Assembly: GCA_905221605.1 (NCBI GenBank)
Contig: CAJNDS010002213.1
Span: 1,202,934 to 1,266,933 of the forward strand
DNA from: Symbiodinium natans
Taxonomy: Eukaryota; Sar; Dinophyceae; Suessiales; Symbiodiniaceae
Reading direction: 5' to 3'
DNA: 64,000 nt
Below are positions 32,480-48,385 of this stretch, one piece after another (position 1 is the stretch's first letter; each line of letters begins with the position of its first letter). The notes beneath the pieces are model-generated. The model saw only the letters and a program-made list of their open reading frames with translations, did no database searches and was not told the DNA's origin. The position numbers and the translations under genes were made by a program.

Positions 32480-33412
32480 CAGCTTAGCAGGAACGGCCTC
32501 TTGTTAGGCAGGCCCTTGGGATTAGTTTTATGTCTTCCCTTATTGCGTTTCAGAGAATCGTATTCCCCTCCTAAGCCCGAAACCCTAAACCCCAGGCCCT
32601 AGAAATTTGTTTCAGGGGCCAAAATCCATAGGGCGGTAGTCCATAGAGCTGTCGGCAGCCAACATCCCCGAGTTTAGGGCTATGGACCATACGCTTGGGT
32701 CTAGGCCTTGGGGTTCCAAGCTCGGAGCACCTTTCTCAGCCCACCGGATGGAAGGGATTTTGGGGCTTTTCGGGTTTGAGGACTATCCCTAAACCCTAAA
32801 CCCTAAACCCTAAACCCTAAACCCTAAACCCTAAACCCTACAAAAAACAAAGCCTAAACCATAAACCTTGAGGGTTTGGGATTTGGGGGGACTTGGGATT
32901 CCCGGCAAGAAGTGTGCGAACCCGAACCTCCCAGCTGTCTGGGGCCCCTGCGCCCCCGAAACCCCCACCCCGCCAATGATTCTCTTCTAAACTTTTAAAC
33001 CCAAACCCCACAAACAAAAGCCCTGAACTCGAAATTCTGAGCCAGCCCCCCCTTCCCCTCCGCGCCCAAAGAAGAAGACATGTGGTTTGATTCCGGGGGA
33101 TCCCGCAACTCCTCCATGTCCTGAACCCTACGGACCCCTCAGTCCCAATTCCGTATATAGACCTGTCCTACAGCATAGTTTACATCTTAGGTTAGGGTTT
33201 GGGGCTGTGGAGCTAGGGCGAAAGTTCCACCTGGCGGTCGAGGTACGATCCTTTCGCCACCGCTCCAGGTGCCGCAAGACAGTGACTGGGGGCAGGCGGG
33301 CCAGGGATCCTAAATCTAATGGTTTAGGGTTGAGGGTTTAGGGTTTAGGGTTTAGGGTTTAGGGTTTAGGGTTTAGGGCTTAGGGTTTAGGGTTTAGGGT
33401 TTAGGGTTAAGC
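32480..33412. other. Telomere-like region
   Basis: A CCCTAAA array (32,787-32,839), degenerate text, and a TTTAGGG array (33,328-33,411) that runs to 2 bp before an ATG. The ORF 33,087-33,341 is weak: part of it (HLRLGFGAVELGRKFHLAVE) could be an exon, but I cannot separate this from chance. Confidence 0.5.
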
Positions 33413-33553
33413 ATGGCGCATCTTCGTTCTCTGGAACTCTATCGACGAACGTACCACAAGAAGGGGACCGGGCCTCAGCAGGAATACGTGCCGGTTCGAC
33501 ACCCGGGTTTCGGAACACCTCCAGGCCTAAGTTCTGTCGCATTCGATTCTTAG
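33413..33553 (+). CDS. 46-codon ORF directly after a TTTAGGG array
   Basis: MAHLRSLELYRRTYHKKG, then TGPQQEYVPVRHPGFGTPPG, ending VAFDS stop. Composition is coding-like and free of repeat codons. The ATG lies 2 bp after the array TTTAGGGTTAAG, so this may be a first coding exon with an acceptor in the array, or a fragment. Confidence 0.4.
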   Translation: MAHLRSLELYRRTYHKKGTGPQQEYVPVRHPGFGTPPGLSSVAFDS

Positions 33554-33602
33554 TAGGGGAGGTTTAAGGGGGAATGAGGTTCGAGAGATTTTCTAATTGC
33601 TT

Positions 33603-33668
33603 CCTAAGAACCGCGAAGAAATGGGCCTGCTACAGCTACCGCAGCGGCTTGGGGTCTGCCATCCCTAG
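33603..33668 (+). CDS. Possible terminal exon fragment
   Basis: PKNREEMGLLQLPQRLGVCH then Pro and stop. It is 50 bp downstream of the preceding ORF and in a different frame, so an intron would be needed to join them. Confidence 0.28.
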   Translation, partial: PKNREEMGLLQLPQRLGVCHP

Positions 33669-35388
33669 CTCAGAACCAAGCCCCAAAACCAAAACTCTAC
33701 TGTAGCAATCCGAAACCCTCAGAAAAGCCCATTGCCTGGATTGCTTAACCCTGGACCTTTTAAGACCTTAGAGCCCAAAGACACCAAACCCCCAGCCTGA
33801 AGCCCTAAGCGGTTAAGTGTTTCGGGTATGCCTTCAACCCTCCCTAGTATCAAAGCAATGTCGGAAACTATTCTGTGGCCCCGAAAGCAAACTCGGAGAT
33901 CTCAGCCTGTCAGGCGCGAACGCTTTCACTCCCTGGGACGAAGGTCTGAGCTCAGCCTCCCAAAGCCTCACTCACCTGGGGGGAAGTGACGGAGGCTCTC
34001 GGGGCTTCAGCTTCAGTTGGACCCTGGCCCACAACTTTCGAGGCGGGCTCTGTCGCCCTGATCCCGGAATCCTGAAACACCTTTCACCCCAAACCCTAAC
34101 CCTGAGCCCTGAACCCTGAAGCCTTAGATCCTAAGCCCTCCTCATTCAGGGTCTAAGCGTTCAGGGTCTGGCCTTCAGTCAGGGATGAGGCCTTCGAAGC
34201 CACAGTAGCCACTGCACTTGCGAGCGAGCGCGCGCCGGCCTCCGCTGGGTCAAAATAGCCCGAGCATGCCGGGCTCAGGGTTCAGGGTTCAGGGTTCAGG
34301 GTTTAGGGTTTAGGGTTTAGGGTTTAGGGTTTAGGGTTTAGGGTGTGGGGTTTAGGGGGTTTGGGGTTTAGGGGGTTTGGGGTTTAGGGGGTTTGGGGTT
34401 TAGGGGGTTTGGGGTTTGGGGTTCGGGGTTTGGGGTTTGGGGTTTAGGGCGAGTAGGGCCCTTAATTGGGCCCTTAAGATCTTCGGGCCTCAGGATCTGG
34501 GGCCTTCGGGCCTCGGCTCGAGGGCGTTGGGGGGCTTGGTCTCAAGTCTCCCTTTAGACCGGTGCTGCTTTAACTCAACACATGTTGGACCTGATAATTC
34601 CTTAAACCTCTAAACCCATAAACCCCGAAGCCCCGAAGCCCGCGAAACCCTAAACCCCAACCCCTAAACCCTTAACCCAAAACACCAAACCCTAAATCCC
34701 CTAAACACTTAGCCCTGAACCCCAAACAAACCCCAACCCCTAAAACCCTAAACCCGCACCCCAACACCCTAAACCCGAAACCCCAAACCCTAAACCTCAA
34801 ACCCTAATCCCTAAACCCCAAACCCCCCCAAAACGGCCCCCAAAGACCCTAAACCCTAAACCCTAAACCCTAAACCCTGAACCCTGAACCCTGAACCCTG
34901 AACCCTAAACCGACTCGCCCATGGCTTCCCTGGCGCCATGCGCCGCCTCGCTGCGTTGCTGGCAGCTTCGGGGCCCTCCGCGGCCTCCTCTGCAGACTGG
35001 GGTTTAGGGTTTAGGGTTTAGGGTTTGGGGTTTAGGGTTTAGGGTTCAGGGTTTAGGCTTTAGGGTTTAGGGTTCAGGGTTTTAGGGTTAGGCTTTAGGG
35101 TTTGGGGTTTGGCTCTTGAGTTCAGGCTCAAGACCAAGGCAATTCGTTAGCTCTCGCGGGATGTTTGCTTGAACCATACACCCTGAACCCTCCAAACCCC
35201 AAGACCCTCCTCAACGTATGGCGCCCTTGCCCCTGAGCCCTCAACCCTGAACCCCAAGCCCTAAGCCCTACACACCGAACCCTAAACCCCAAGCCCTTAA
35301 CCCTTTCAGCCCTAAACCTCGGACCCCACACCCTGTAGCCCTAAACCCTAAACCCTAAGCCCTATAACCCTACCATCTGTCTTCCCAG
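33669..35388. other. Telomere-like region with one exon-like island
   Basis: Island 34,184-34,258 reads RDEAFEATVATALASERAPA, ending in TAG. 34,272-34,445 is a TTCAGGG/TTTAGGG block passing into a GGGGTTTAGGGGGTTTG pattern. 34,610-34,910 is CCCTAAA-type and 34,998-35,110 TTTAGGG-type. The rest is degenerate. Confidence 0.5.
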
Positions 35389-35475
35389 TTGGCCCTCGCT
35401 GCGTCGACGCCGCTGGATTTCACCTTCTCCACGGCCGAGAGGTGGCGCGTGGCAAATGCTGCAGAGGCCCTTAGG
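35389..35475 (+). CDS. Exon-like island
   Basis: After CTTCCCAG: LALAASTPLDFTFSTAERWR then VANAAEAL, running directly into TTAGGGTTTAGGG. Good coding composition; unknown gene. Confidence 0.35.
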
Positions 35476-36321
35476 GTTTAGGGGTTGGGTTTGTAGGGTT
35501 TGGGGTTTATAGGGTTTATTGGGTTTTTATTGTGTTTAGGGTTTATAGGGTTTAGCGTTTAGGGTTTATAGGGTTTAGGGTTTAGGGTTTATAGGGTTTA
35601 GGATTTATAGGGCTTATAGGGTTTAGGGTTGATCGCAGCAGGGAATGAGGGAATCATAGGGGAGATACAAGGGTCTCATTTCTGCACACCAGTAGGTCTT
35701 GGTTCAGCGCGTTTGGGCGTTTAGATCCTTAGATGTTTTTTTGTTCAGGGTTTCAGGGTTTAGGATGGTTCAGGGCTCTTAGGGTTTTAGGTGTTCAAGG
35801 CTTGGTGTTTAGGGGACCCTTTTCTAACGACCCTCTCAGGGAATATGAAGGCCATATTAGGACCATATTAGGGGAAACCTCTTAGGGGTACAACCTAGGG
35901 GTCCGAGTCTTAATCCCTTGATCTAGGGCCGGCTCCCTAGATCCTGCATCCCTAAACCGAAAACCCTAAACCCTAACACCCTAAAACCCTAACACCCTAA
36001 AACCCTAAAACCCTAAAACCTCAAATCCCTAAAACCCTAAACCCTAAACGAAGTCTTGGCTCGTTGATTGGTGAAGAGAGCTTCCTGGGGCTTCCGCGAC
36101 TCGGGGTTTAGCAACTTTGGGCTCTGGAATCAAGGCTGTTCTCGGGATTGGCCGCAGGGTTACCGCAAAAGGGGTAGAGTTTGGGATGTTCTCCCAAAAC
36201 TTTAGGGTGTAGGCCTTAGGGTTTGGGGTTTAAGGTTTAGGGTTTAGGGTTAGGGTTAGGGCTAGGAGGTCAGTCAACAAGCCCCAAGTCCTGCCTACGG
36301 CTCCCGCCTCGCACCCTGCAG
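35476..36321. other. Telomere-like region
   Basis: GGGTTTATA-type repeats (35,480-35,630), degenerate CCCTAAAACC text (35,950-36,050) and TTTAGGG text (36,200-36,265). No gene seen. Confidence 0.6.
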
Positions 36322-36381
36322 ATCATGTACGGCTGGGTGGTGGCCGAGCTCCAGCTGTTTGCGGACGCGGTGACTTGGTAG
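36322..36381 (+). CDS. Exon-like island ending in a stop
   Basis: After CCCTGCAG: IMYGWVVAELQLFADAVTW stop. A hydrophobic helix-like C-terminus; unknown gene. Confidence 0.35.
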   Translation: MMYGWVVAELQLFADAVTW

Positions 36382-38065
36382 CCCCCAAAGTTAACCCATA
36401 CGCAGCCAAACGTTGCTGCAGCTCCCTTTTGATTACTCGGGGTACTGTCCCCTTGAGCATCTGAAATCCCGAAACCCTAAACCCTAAACCCTAAACCTTG
36501 CACCCTACGCGCTACAAGCTCGAAGCCGAAATCTCATCTCCGCCAAGGCATGCTCAGACGCCTTGACTGCCTCCACCTTGCGTGCGCCACTGGGACAGGA
36601 AGCTTTGGCTGTTCGGGTTTAAAGGTAAACAGAGTTTTTGGGGGCTTGGGGGCTTGGGGGAGTTCAGGGATTAGGGCCATTAGGGGGTTCAGGAGGTTTA
36701 TGGGGGGGGCTTTAGGGGCTTTGGGGGGTTTAGGGTTGAAGGTGCCATGGTTGTGCCGCCATGCATGGGGAGGGCTCAAACCGAGAGCCCCTAAAGAAAC
36801 AAACCCTAAGCCCTAAACCCTAGACCCTAGCCCTAAACCCTAAACCCTAAACCCTGAACCCTAAACCCTAAACCCTAAACCCTAAGCCCTAAGCCCTAAA
36901 CCCTAAACCCTAAACCCTAAGCCCTAAGCCCTAAGCCCTAAACCCTAAACCCCAACCCACAACCCACAAACCCTGAACTCAGGTCGGGCAGCACGCCCGC
37001 GCTACCGCCGTCTCGCGCCGTGGACAGCCTGACGTTTACGGAGTGGCGGGTCGCCTGGCTTCTGCACTTTTGGTTGATTTAGGGTTAACAATTCAGGGTT
37101 TAAGGTTTAGGGTTTAGGGAAAAACCCTTAACCCTAAACCCCCCTAAACCCTAAACCCTAGACCCTAAACCCTAAACCCTAAACCCTCAACCAAAGAAGA
37201 CCCTAGAACACCTTGCCGAAGTGTGGAGTGAGACTTTCAGACATGCAATCCCAGGGTGCTTCGTGGAGGGTTTAGGGTTTAGGGTTTAGGGTTTAGGGTT
37301 TAGGGTTTATTAGGGTTTAGGGTTTAGGGTTTAGGGTGCATTCCGGCTTCATGCCTTGCTTCAAACAAGGTTAGCATAACATAATATACCATAAGATTCG
37401 GAAATATACCGAAATATGCCATATTGTGCCGAAATATACCAGAAGATACCATGATCTGTCACAAGTAGGGTAAGGAGATCGGAACGCTCCAGTCGCACCG
37501 CCCTTCCAAAGCACCAAGCCTCATGCACGCCTGAAGGCGCCGTGCCATGTATGCGGCGTGGGCGAGGTTCCAGCTCAGATGAACCCTAAACCCTAAACCT
37601 CAAACCCTAAACCCTAAACCAGCTAGGGTGGGAGTCGGCCGTAATTAGGGGGTCTGCAGCTCAGTGCCTTGAGGTTTGTTGTTTAGGGTTTTGGCCCTTT
37701 GGGGTACAAGGGTTTAGGGGTTTGAGGGTTTGCCGGCTGACCTTATTGGGGTTCAGGGCAGCTGTAGCGTCGTAGAGCTGTAGGGCCTTTGCCATCTGTC
37801 TCCATGTTAACCCCAAGGGCAGAGGCTCTTCCGCCATCGCCTTGAGAACACTAAATCTTAAACAACCCGAAATCCTACTCCCCACGCCTCCCTCGAAGGG
37901 TCAGGTGCCGAAAAGAAACCAGCATACCTTAAGGACATCTAAAGCTCCTTCATGGTGCTCAGGGCCTTTGGGTTTAGGGGTTTGGGGTTTGGGGTTTGGG
38001 GTTTGGGGTTTGGGGTTTAGGGTTTAGGGTTTAGGGTTTAGGGTTTAGGGTTAGTAAGTCTGTAG
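36382..38065. other. Telomere-like region with one exon-like island
   Basis: 36,784-36,960 is CCCTAAA mixed with CCCTAAGC. Island 36,983-37,074 reads SGSTPALPPSRAVDSLTFTE then WRVAWLLHFW after AACTCAG. 37,269-37,340 is TTTAGGG; 37,380-37,460 has a GAAATATACC repeat; 37,979-38,052 runs TTTGGGG into TTTAGGG. The ORF 37,661-37,885 (-) is not convincing. Confidence 0.5.
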
Positions 38066-38148
38066 AGAGCGTGCCGAGCAGGCCTGGCTGGAGATGGAGT
38101 TCACTGCTGCCGCCTGGGGCTCATATTCGCTTTCAACCATGGCATGTA
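38066..38148 (+). CDS. Exon-like island
   Basis: ERAEQAWLEMEFTAAAWGSY then SLSTMA. It follows a TTTGGGG/TTTAGGG array within 20 bp. Unknown gene. Confidence 0.3.
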
Positions 38149-39240
38149 GGGCAGAGCCCCTAAAGCCCTAAAGCCCTAAAACCCTAAACCCTAAACCCTA
38201 AACCCTAAAGCCCTAAACCCCTAAGCCCTAAACCCTAAAGCCCTAAACCCCTAAAGCCCTGAACCCTACATTCCGAGCAGAGCCTTCCTAAACCCTAAAC
38301 CCTAAACCCTAAACCGGGGTCCAGGGTTTGGGCTGGTCGTGTATATTGCAAGTCTAGGGGAGGAATCCGTTTTGAAGGTTTTTGGGGCTCCTGTTGTTTA
38401 CCCCTCAAGTTCTGCTCTGTTCTACTGGCAGCAGCCACCAACATTTGCAGAGGTTGAAGGGTGCAGGGCTAAACCCTAAACCCTGAACCGGATGAGGCGG
38501 TCTAGATCCCTAAACCCTAAACCCTAAACCCTAAACCCTAGACCGCAACTTCGGGTCTTCAGCAAAGTTTGGGGGGGAAGAGGGGAACCCTACACGCGCA
38601 TCTCCCCACATCCAAGCAAGCCGCACCCCCCAGTTCAGGGCTGTTGGGGCTAAAGGGTTTAGGGTTTCGGGTTTCGGGGTAAGGGTTTAGGGTTTAGGGT
38701 TTGGGCTCTAGGTTTCTGTGTGGGTTTTGTGGGTTTTGGGCTTTGGGGTTCGGGGGTATCACGCGCTTCTGAGGTGGAGGTGATGTGCTTTCGGATCTTT
38801 CAGTGGGGCGAGCGCGTGGCCCAGCAGCAGTTTTTGGGGGTGTGAACTTGGGGGTTTAGGGTTTAGGGTTTAGGGGTTTAGGGTTTAGGGTTTAGGGTTT
38901 AGGGTCTAAAGTGCTTGTTGGGGAGGCATGGAGGCTTCCGAATGCAGTGTTTAGAGTTTAGGATTTAGGGTTTAGGGTGTAGGGTTTAGGGTGTAGGTTC
39001 TTGGAGTGTTCTAGGTCTCTTGAAATGCAGGTAGGTAAGCGACCCCTGAATCTCCACCCGGGCCATAACCTTGGTAGCTCTGTGGTACCATTTTTCTTCT
39101 TTTTGGTTCAAGGTTCCCTTCTAAAGTAGCAAACCTCAAAAAAGGGCACCCTGATTCTGATATGGTTACAGTGCTACCAACCTACTTCTTCGATCTTCTT
39201 CTGTAGGTCCTGACTTAACAGCAAGACCTTACAGAAATCC

Positions 39241-39242
<2 letters not shown>
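38149..39242. other. Telomere-like region with SINE-like copy
   Basis: CCCTAAAGC and CCCTAAA text (38,160-38,310, 38,507-38,540), TTTAGGG (38,863-38,906), an exon-like scrap at 38,772-38,842 (EVEVMCFRIFQWGERVAQQQ) and the tRNA-like element at 39,073-39,134. Confidence 0.55.
39073..39134 (+). mobile_element. tRNA-like SINE fragment
   Basis: TAGCTCTGTGGTACC (A-box-like), then GGTTCAAGGTTCC (B-box-like), then CTAAAGTAGCAAACC. It is the inverted homologue of 31,334-31,393. No acceptor stem can be drawn, so it is not called a tRNA gene. Confidence 0.55.

Positions 39243-39296
<54 letters not shown>
39243..39296. repeat. Run of 54 consecutive C
   Basis: An uninterrupted C54, followed by a second C/A-rich stretch to 39,320. 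Length in an assembly is unreliable for such runs. Confidence 0.95.
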
Positions 39297-39658
39297 ACCT
39301 CCCCGCCCCCCCCCCCCCCACCCGCAAAAAAAAAATGGCAGGTTCAGGCTGGCGGCGGCGGCACGCGAAATGACTCTCCTAGATCGGTTCTGCGTGAAGC
39401 GAATGTGAAGATGGGTTAAAGAGGCCTAAATCCCCAAACCTAAAGGCCCTAAACTCTAGACAGTATGCACCCGAAACCCTATAAACCCTATAACTCCGTA
39501 TGAATCCCTTCAAATTCCAAAAAAACTCTACCCATAAACCATCTTTTTTCCTAGGCCCTAAACCCTAAACCGTAACCCTAAAACCCTAAACCCTCAACCT
39601 TAAACCCTAAACCCTAAACCCGACAAACCTATTCATTTCGGCCCGGGTTCAACCTCGG

Positions 39659-39792
39659 GTCGTTGAGGACTATGCCGCCCAGTCGCTGTGGCTGCAGCGG
39701 TTCGATGCCAACGCCGTTGCAGTCCCGCCGACGCACTTTGGACGTCTGCTGCTCTTTCTGCACTCCTATACGTTGTCGGGCTATCAGGGCCC
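39659..39792 (+). CDS. Exon-like island, best of the scattered set
   Basis: VVEDYAAQSLWLQRFDANAV then AVPPTHFGRLLLFLHSYTLS, running into GGTTTAGGGTTTAGGG right after the island. 44 codons with no repeat-derived residues and biased third positions. No family recognised. Confidence 0.42.
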
Positions 39793-42697
39793 AGGTTTAG
39801 GGTTTAGGGAACAAGCTGAATAAAGGAGAGCCCCAGAAGCCCCAAATAGGAATCCGGAATCCCACCGAAGCCTTGAGAGCAGCAGCCTATCGTGTTCGGT
39901 ACTTCCCTCCACTTCAAATTCGCCCAGCTCAAGCCACACACCTCAACGCGTCCGCCGCCACAGAGCCGGCACCCTTGTCGGAAGTGAGCCCTGGGCCCCA
40001 GACATCCCCAGACCCTGAACCCCAAGCCTTGATTTCGCCTTCTGGACGGTCTTTATTCTCCGCATCTCTGAAAGCGGTGCCCTAAGACCTAGACACTTGA
40101 GCCCAAAAACCCTGCGGAAGCAACCCTAAGCCCTAAACCCGAAACCCTAAACCCTAAACCCTAAACCCTAAACCCTAAACCGCATCAGCTTGGAAGCTTC
40201 GCTAGGACCATGTAGCTCAGAAGACATGTGTGCACAAGGCAGCCCCCCAAACCCTAACCCAAAACGCCTAATGATTTTCAGGATATAGGGCTTAGGGTTT
40301 CGGGCCTGGAGCTTAGGGGAAGCTACTCGTAGCTAGGGCTTCGGGTTCATGGCCTAGGGTAAAAGGGCGTAGGTGGGGGGAGCTGCTATGGACTTTGACA
40401 GCAGCATGGGGCCCTGCCCCCCGTGATCCACACACCCTACAGCCTGCAAGCCCCACGCACCGACCACCCGGCTTCACCCTAAGCACCATAAGCACCTAAG
40501 CAGCCCAAACCATAAAAACCCAAGAAACCCAAAAACCCCCAAACGCCCTAAAACCCTCAATTGCTTCAAACCCGAAACACCCTACAACACCCTGAAACTC
40601 GAAAAAAACCCTAAACACCCTAGAAACCCTAAACACCCTAAAACACCCTAAACCCTAAACACCCTTATCCCCCAAAACCTAAACACCCCAAAAATCCCTA
40701 AACACTCTAAAAGCCCTAAACGCCCTAAACCCCAAGCACCCTAACTAGGCAAGCCCTTGGTACATCTTCTATTTTCCCTCTGGGGTTTAACAGGATCATG
40801 TTCAGGAATATTTTTCAGAGCCTTGTAAGGGCCATCCTAGCTAAACACCCTAAGCACCCTAAACACCCTCAACCCCAAGCCCTAAACACCCTAAACCCCC
40901 AAGCACCCTAAACACCCTAAGCACCCTTTAAGCATCAGCCAGGGCGGCTCTTGGGTCGATGTCCTCCGCGGGGACAGCCTCCAGGGAGGACGCTGGGAGG
41001 AGGCGCGGCTCGTTTTGGGGGTGGGGGGGGTGGTTTAGGGTTTTTTTGGGGGTTTAGGGTTGAGGGTTTTGGGTGTTTAGGATTTTTGGGGGTTTAGGGT
41101 TGAGAGTTTGGGTGTTTCGGGTTTTTTAGAGTTCAGTGCTTAGGGCTTAGGGTTTAGAAGCTTTAGGGTTCAGAGCCAGGGCTTTAGGGCTTAGGGTTTA
41201 GAAGTTCTAGGATTTAGGGTTCTGGGTTCAGGGCTGAGAAGATTTGGGGTTGCAGGCTTCGGGATGTTCGGGTCGGGTAAATGGGTGGCATTGTTGGGGA
41301 TCTAGGCCCCGGGCTTCCCTGCACTCCTGAGTTTCTGAAGCCGCAGCCTCAACTGAAAACCCGGATTTCGAAAGATTCCAGGCCCGAGCCCGAAAGAGCC
41401 TAGAGGCTAACCCCTCCTAAGCCCTAAACCCCTGTCAGCACCTAAGACCCGAGTGACTCAAACACAGCATCCAAGCTTCCTTCAAGTTTTATATGTAGAA
41501 ATATACATATATATATATAAGCATATATATATATACATATATCTCTCTCTCTATCTATATATATATATATACATATGTATATGTATATATATATATATGT
41601 GTATGTATATATATATATGTAGTTAAGGCATATATTCCTTACCAAAGGGTTATACGCCCTGAAGTCATGTTCGGTCAAGGGCTTCGAGGTTGAAGGGCCT
41701 TCGGGATTCGGCGGTTCTGCTTGGGGAAGCCCGTGTTGGAACTTGAGAGCCCTAAAAGCACCCCCAAGACTCCCTGGCTCGTTTAGGGTTTAGGGTTTAG
41801 GGTTTAGGGTTTAGGGTTCAGGTACCCTATAAAAGCCCTTATCAAAAGGGTAGCCAGGGGGATGCTCGGTACCTTACTTCATTCCCTCCTTCCCCGCTCA
41901 GAACGATGAGTTAGCTACTGCCAAACTCTGGACCTTGAACTAAACCCACCCACTGCCAAGGCTTCCGGCTGGACATTTGATGCAACAACCCGGAACCCTT
42001 AAACCCTTAGGCCCTTAGACCAGATAAACTTTTGGGCCTTAGGGCTCAGGGTTTAGGGTTTGGGGTTTAGAGTTTAGGGCTTTGGGTTTGGGGTACCCTT
42101 GAACCCTGAGGCCCTTAGACCCCCAAAAGACCCTCAAGCAGGTGCACTTCACCTAAACCCTAAACCCTAAACCCTAAACCCTAAACCCTTAACCCTTAAC
42201 CCTTGAACCCTCACCAAAAGACCCTCAAGCAGGTGCACTTCACCCGCTGTGCGGCCCTGGCTCCGCCGAACTTCGGCGTCGTCAGGCGCATTTGGGGTTG
42301 TGGGCTCAGCTGGATACGAATTTCAACGTTGAGACCAAGACCCCAAACCCCAAACCCCAAGCCCCAAACCCCAAGCCCCAAACCCCAAACCCTAAACCCT
42401 AAACCCTAAACCCTGAACCCTAAACCCTAAACCCTAAACCCTAACCCTTGTTCTGAGCTTAGGGATGCCGTGCAAGCAGCCATGGGCTTGCCACTAAGTC
42501 GCTTTGCACACGGCCTCTGGAGGTAAACCCTACACCCTAAACCCCAACCCCCAACCCCCAAACCCCAAACCCCAAGCCCCAAACCCCAAACCCTAAACCC
42601 TAAACCCCAAACCCCAAACCCTAAACCCTAAACCCTAAACCCTAAACCCAAAGCTTGCTCAGCTTCTAGCCCTGAGTTGAGCTGCACGCTTCGCCAG
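39793..42697. other. Telomere-like region, AT microsatellite, few islands
   Basis: A CCCTAAA array (40,133-40,182); ACACCCTAA 9-10 bp repeats (40,560-40,930); exon-like scrap 40,944-41,018 (SISQGGSWVDVLRGDSLQGG); AT/TATA microsatellite 41,495-41,625, which also creates a false Tyr/Ile ORF; CCCTAAA and CCCCAAA blocks 42,150-42,200, 42,336-42,445 and 42,530-42,650. The sequence CAGGTGCACTTCACC is repeated at 42,139 and 42,231. Confidence 0.6.
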
Positions 42698-42760
42698 GGT
42701 GAGCAACCAGGGCATCTACCCCAGCGAGGCGACCTTCACCTGCAAAGGCGCTCTTGTCAG
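42698..42760 (+). CDS. Exon-like island bounded by splice-like sites
   Basis: VSNQGIYPSEATFTCKGALV then Arg, with TTCGCCAG on the left and GTCAG/GGTTTAGGG on the right, so its right-hand intron would begin in telomere-type sequence. Confidence 0.38.
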
Positions 42761-42761
42761 G

Positions 42762-42855
42762 GTTTAGGGTTTAGGGTTGAGGGTTTAGGGTTTAGGGTTT
42801 AGGGTTTAGGGTTCAAGGTTTAGGGTTTAGGGTTTAGGGTTTAGGGTTTAGGGCG
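42762..42855 (+). repeat. Telomere-type TTTAGGG array
   Basis: About 13 TTTAGGG units, one TTGAGGG and one TTCAAGG variant; the last repeat before the polyubiquitin gene. Confidence 0.9.
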
Positions 42856-47255
<4,400 letters not shown>

Positions 47256-48195
47256 CGTGTCACTTCTGATCGCGATCTCTAGCAGAGAGCGGCTGCGGGT
47301 ATGTTGCCTCACCTTAGGTGGGGCGCCAAGTTTTGAGCTGAAGCCTCTGAGGTAAGTTCTGACACTTTCTGGGCCCACACGTCTGGTTGGCAGTGGTTTC
47401 GGAAAGTTGGCTGGATTTGATCAGTGCGAACTAGTGACTATAGACCTGAGCGCGAAACACTAAACCATCAAAGCGAATCCAGCTAGAAAGAGGCGCCAGT
47501 GTTTCAGAGGCTGCTGTACCCGAGACCCCACTCTCGCCATCAGAATGAAGCCCTAGACCCTAAACCCTTAACCCTAAACAACTCAGGATCCTCAAGGGCG
47601 TGCATCTGTGTCCATTTTGAGAAAGCTTGGGGGTTTACGGGTTTGTCCCACATCCTGAAGTCCCAGCCCTAAACCCTAAACCCTAAACCTTAAACCCTGA
47701 ACCCTGAACCCTGAACCCTGAAAACCCTAAACTCTGAAAACCCTAAAGCCCTAAACCCTAAACCCTAAACCCTAAACCCTAAACTCTTCTGGGTTTCGTG
47801 TGGTCTTGGGTGCTGTACAGATAGCAGCCGCTAGCCTTGCTCGACGCATTTTTGTGCTGAGCCACCGTCCGGCCTCGCCAGACAAAAGGGCGTTTAGGGT
47901 TTAGGGTTTAGGGTGTAGAGTTTAGGGTCTAGGGTCTAGGGTTTAGGGTTTAGGGTTTAGGGGAGGGGGGCGGTCTGCTTCAAAATTAGGGGTCCCCAAA
48001 GGTACATTGCCTTAGATCCCTAATTCCGTAAGAGCCCATGCAAAACCCTAAAGACCTAAAAATCCTAAAACGCCCCAAATTCCGAAACTGGGAGGGACCT
48101 AGTTGGCAACGTCCCGCATGAGCAAAGTTACGGACGTGATGCGGTAGACCGTGAACTTCGCCAGAAAGCTTAGGACCCGGAGTCGGCCCTTACAC

Positions 48196-48313
48196 TAGGG
48201 TTTAGGGTTTAGGGTTTAGGGTTTGGGGTTTGGGGTTTAGGGTTTAGGGTTTAGGGTTTAGGGTTTCAGGGTTTCAGGGTTTCAGGGTTTCAGGGTTTCA
48301 GGGTTTCAGGGTT
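48196..48313 (+). repeat. TTTAGGG array with TTTCAGGG block
   Basis: TTTAGGG and TTTGGGG units, then seven TTTCAGGG units (8 bp), a homogenised insertion variant. Confidence 0.9.
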
Positions 48314-48385
48314 CAGGTTCCCCCAATGAGCCCCTTTAAGCCAAAAGGGGGCACCTTTTTTTCATTCCTAGGTTACTCTTGAGTC
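48314..48385 (+). repeat. Dispersed repeat family, copy 2
   Basis: Homologous to 29,649-29,720. Its last part (TTCCTAGGTTACTCTTG) occurs again at about 48,410-48,428, a local partial duplication. Confidence 0.5.

Noticed and set aside
39073-39134. Functional tRNA gene
   Set aside because: A-box and B-box patterns are present, but the spacing is too short and no acceptor or anticodon stem can be formed.
41442-41678. 78-codon Tyr/Ile-rich ORF on the minus strand
   Set aside because: Encoded by the AT/TATA microsatellite; the same applies to 50,658-50,849.
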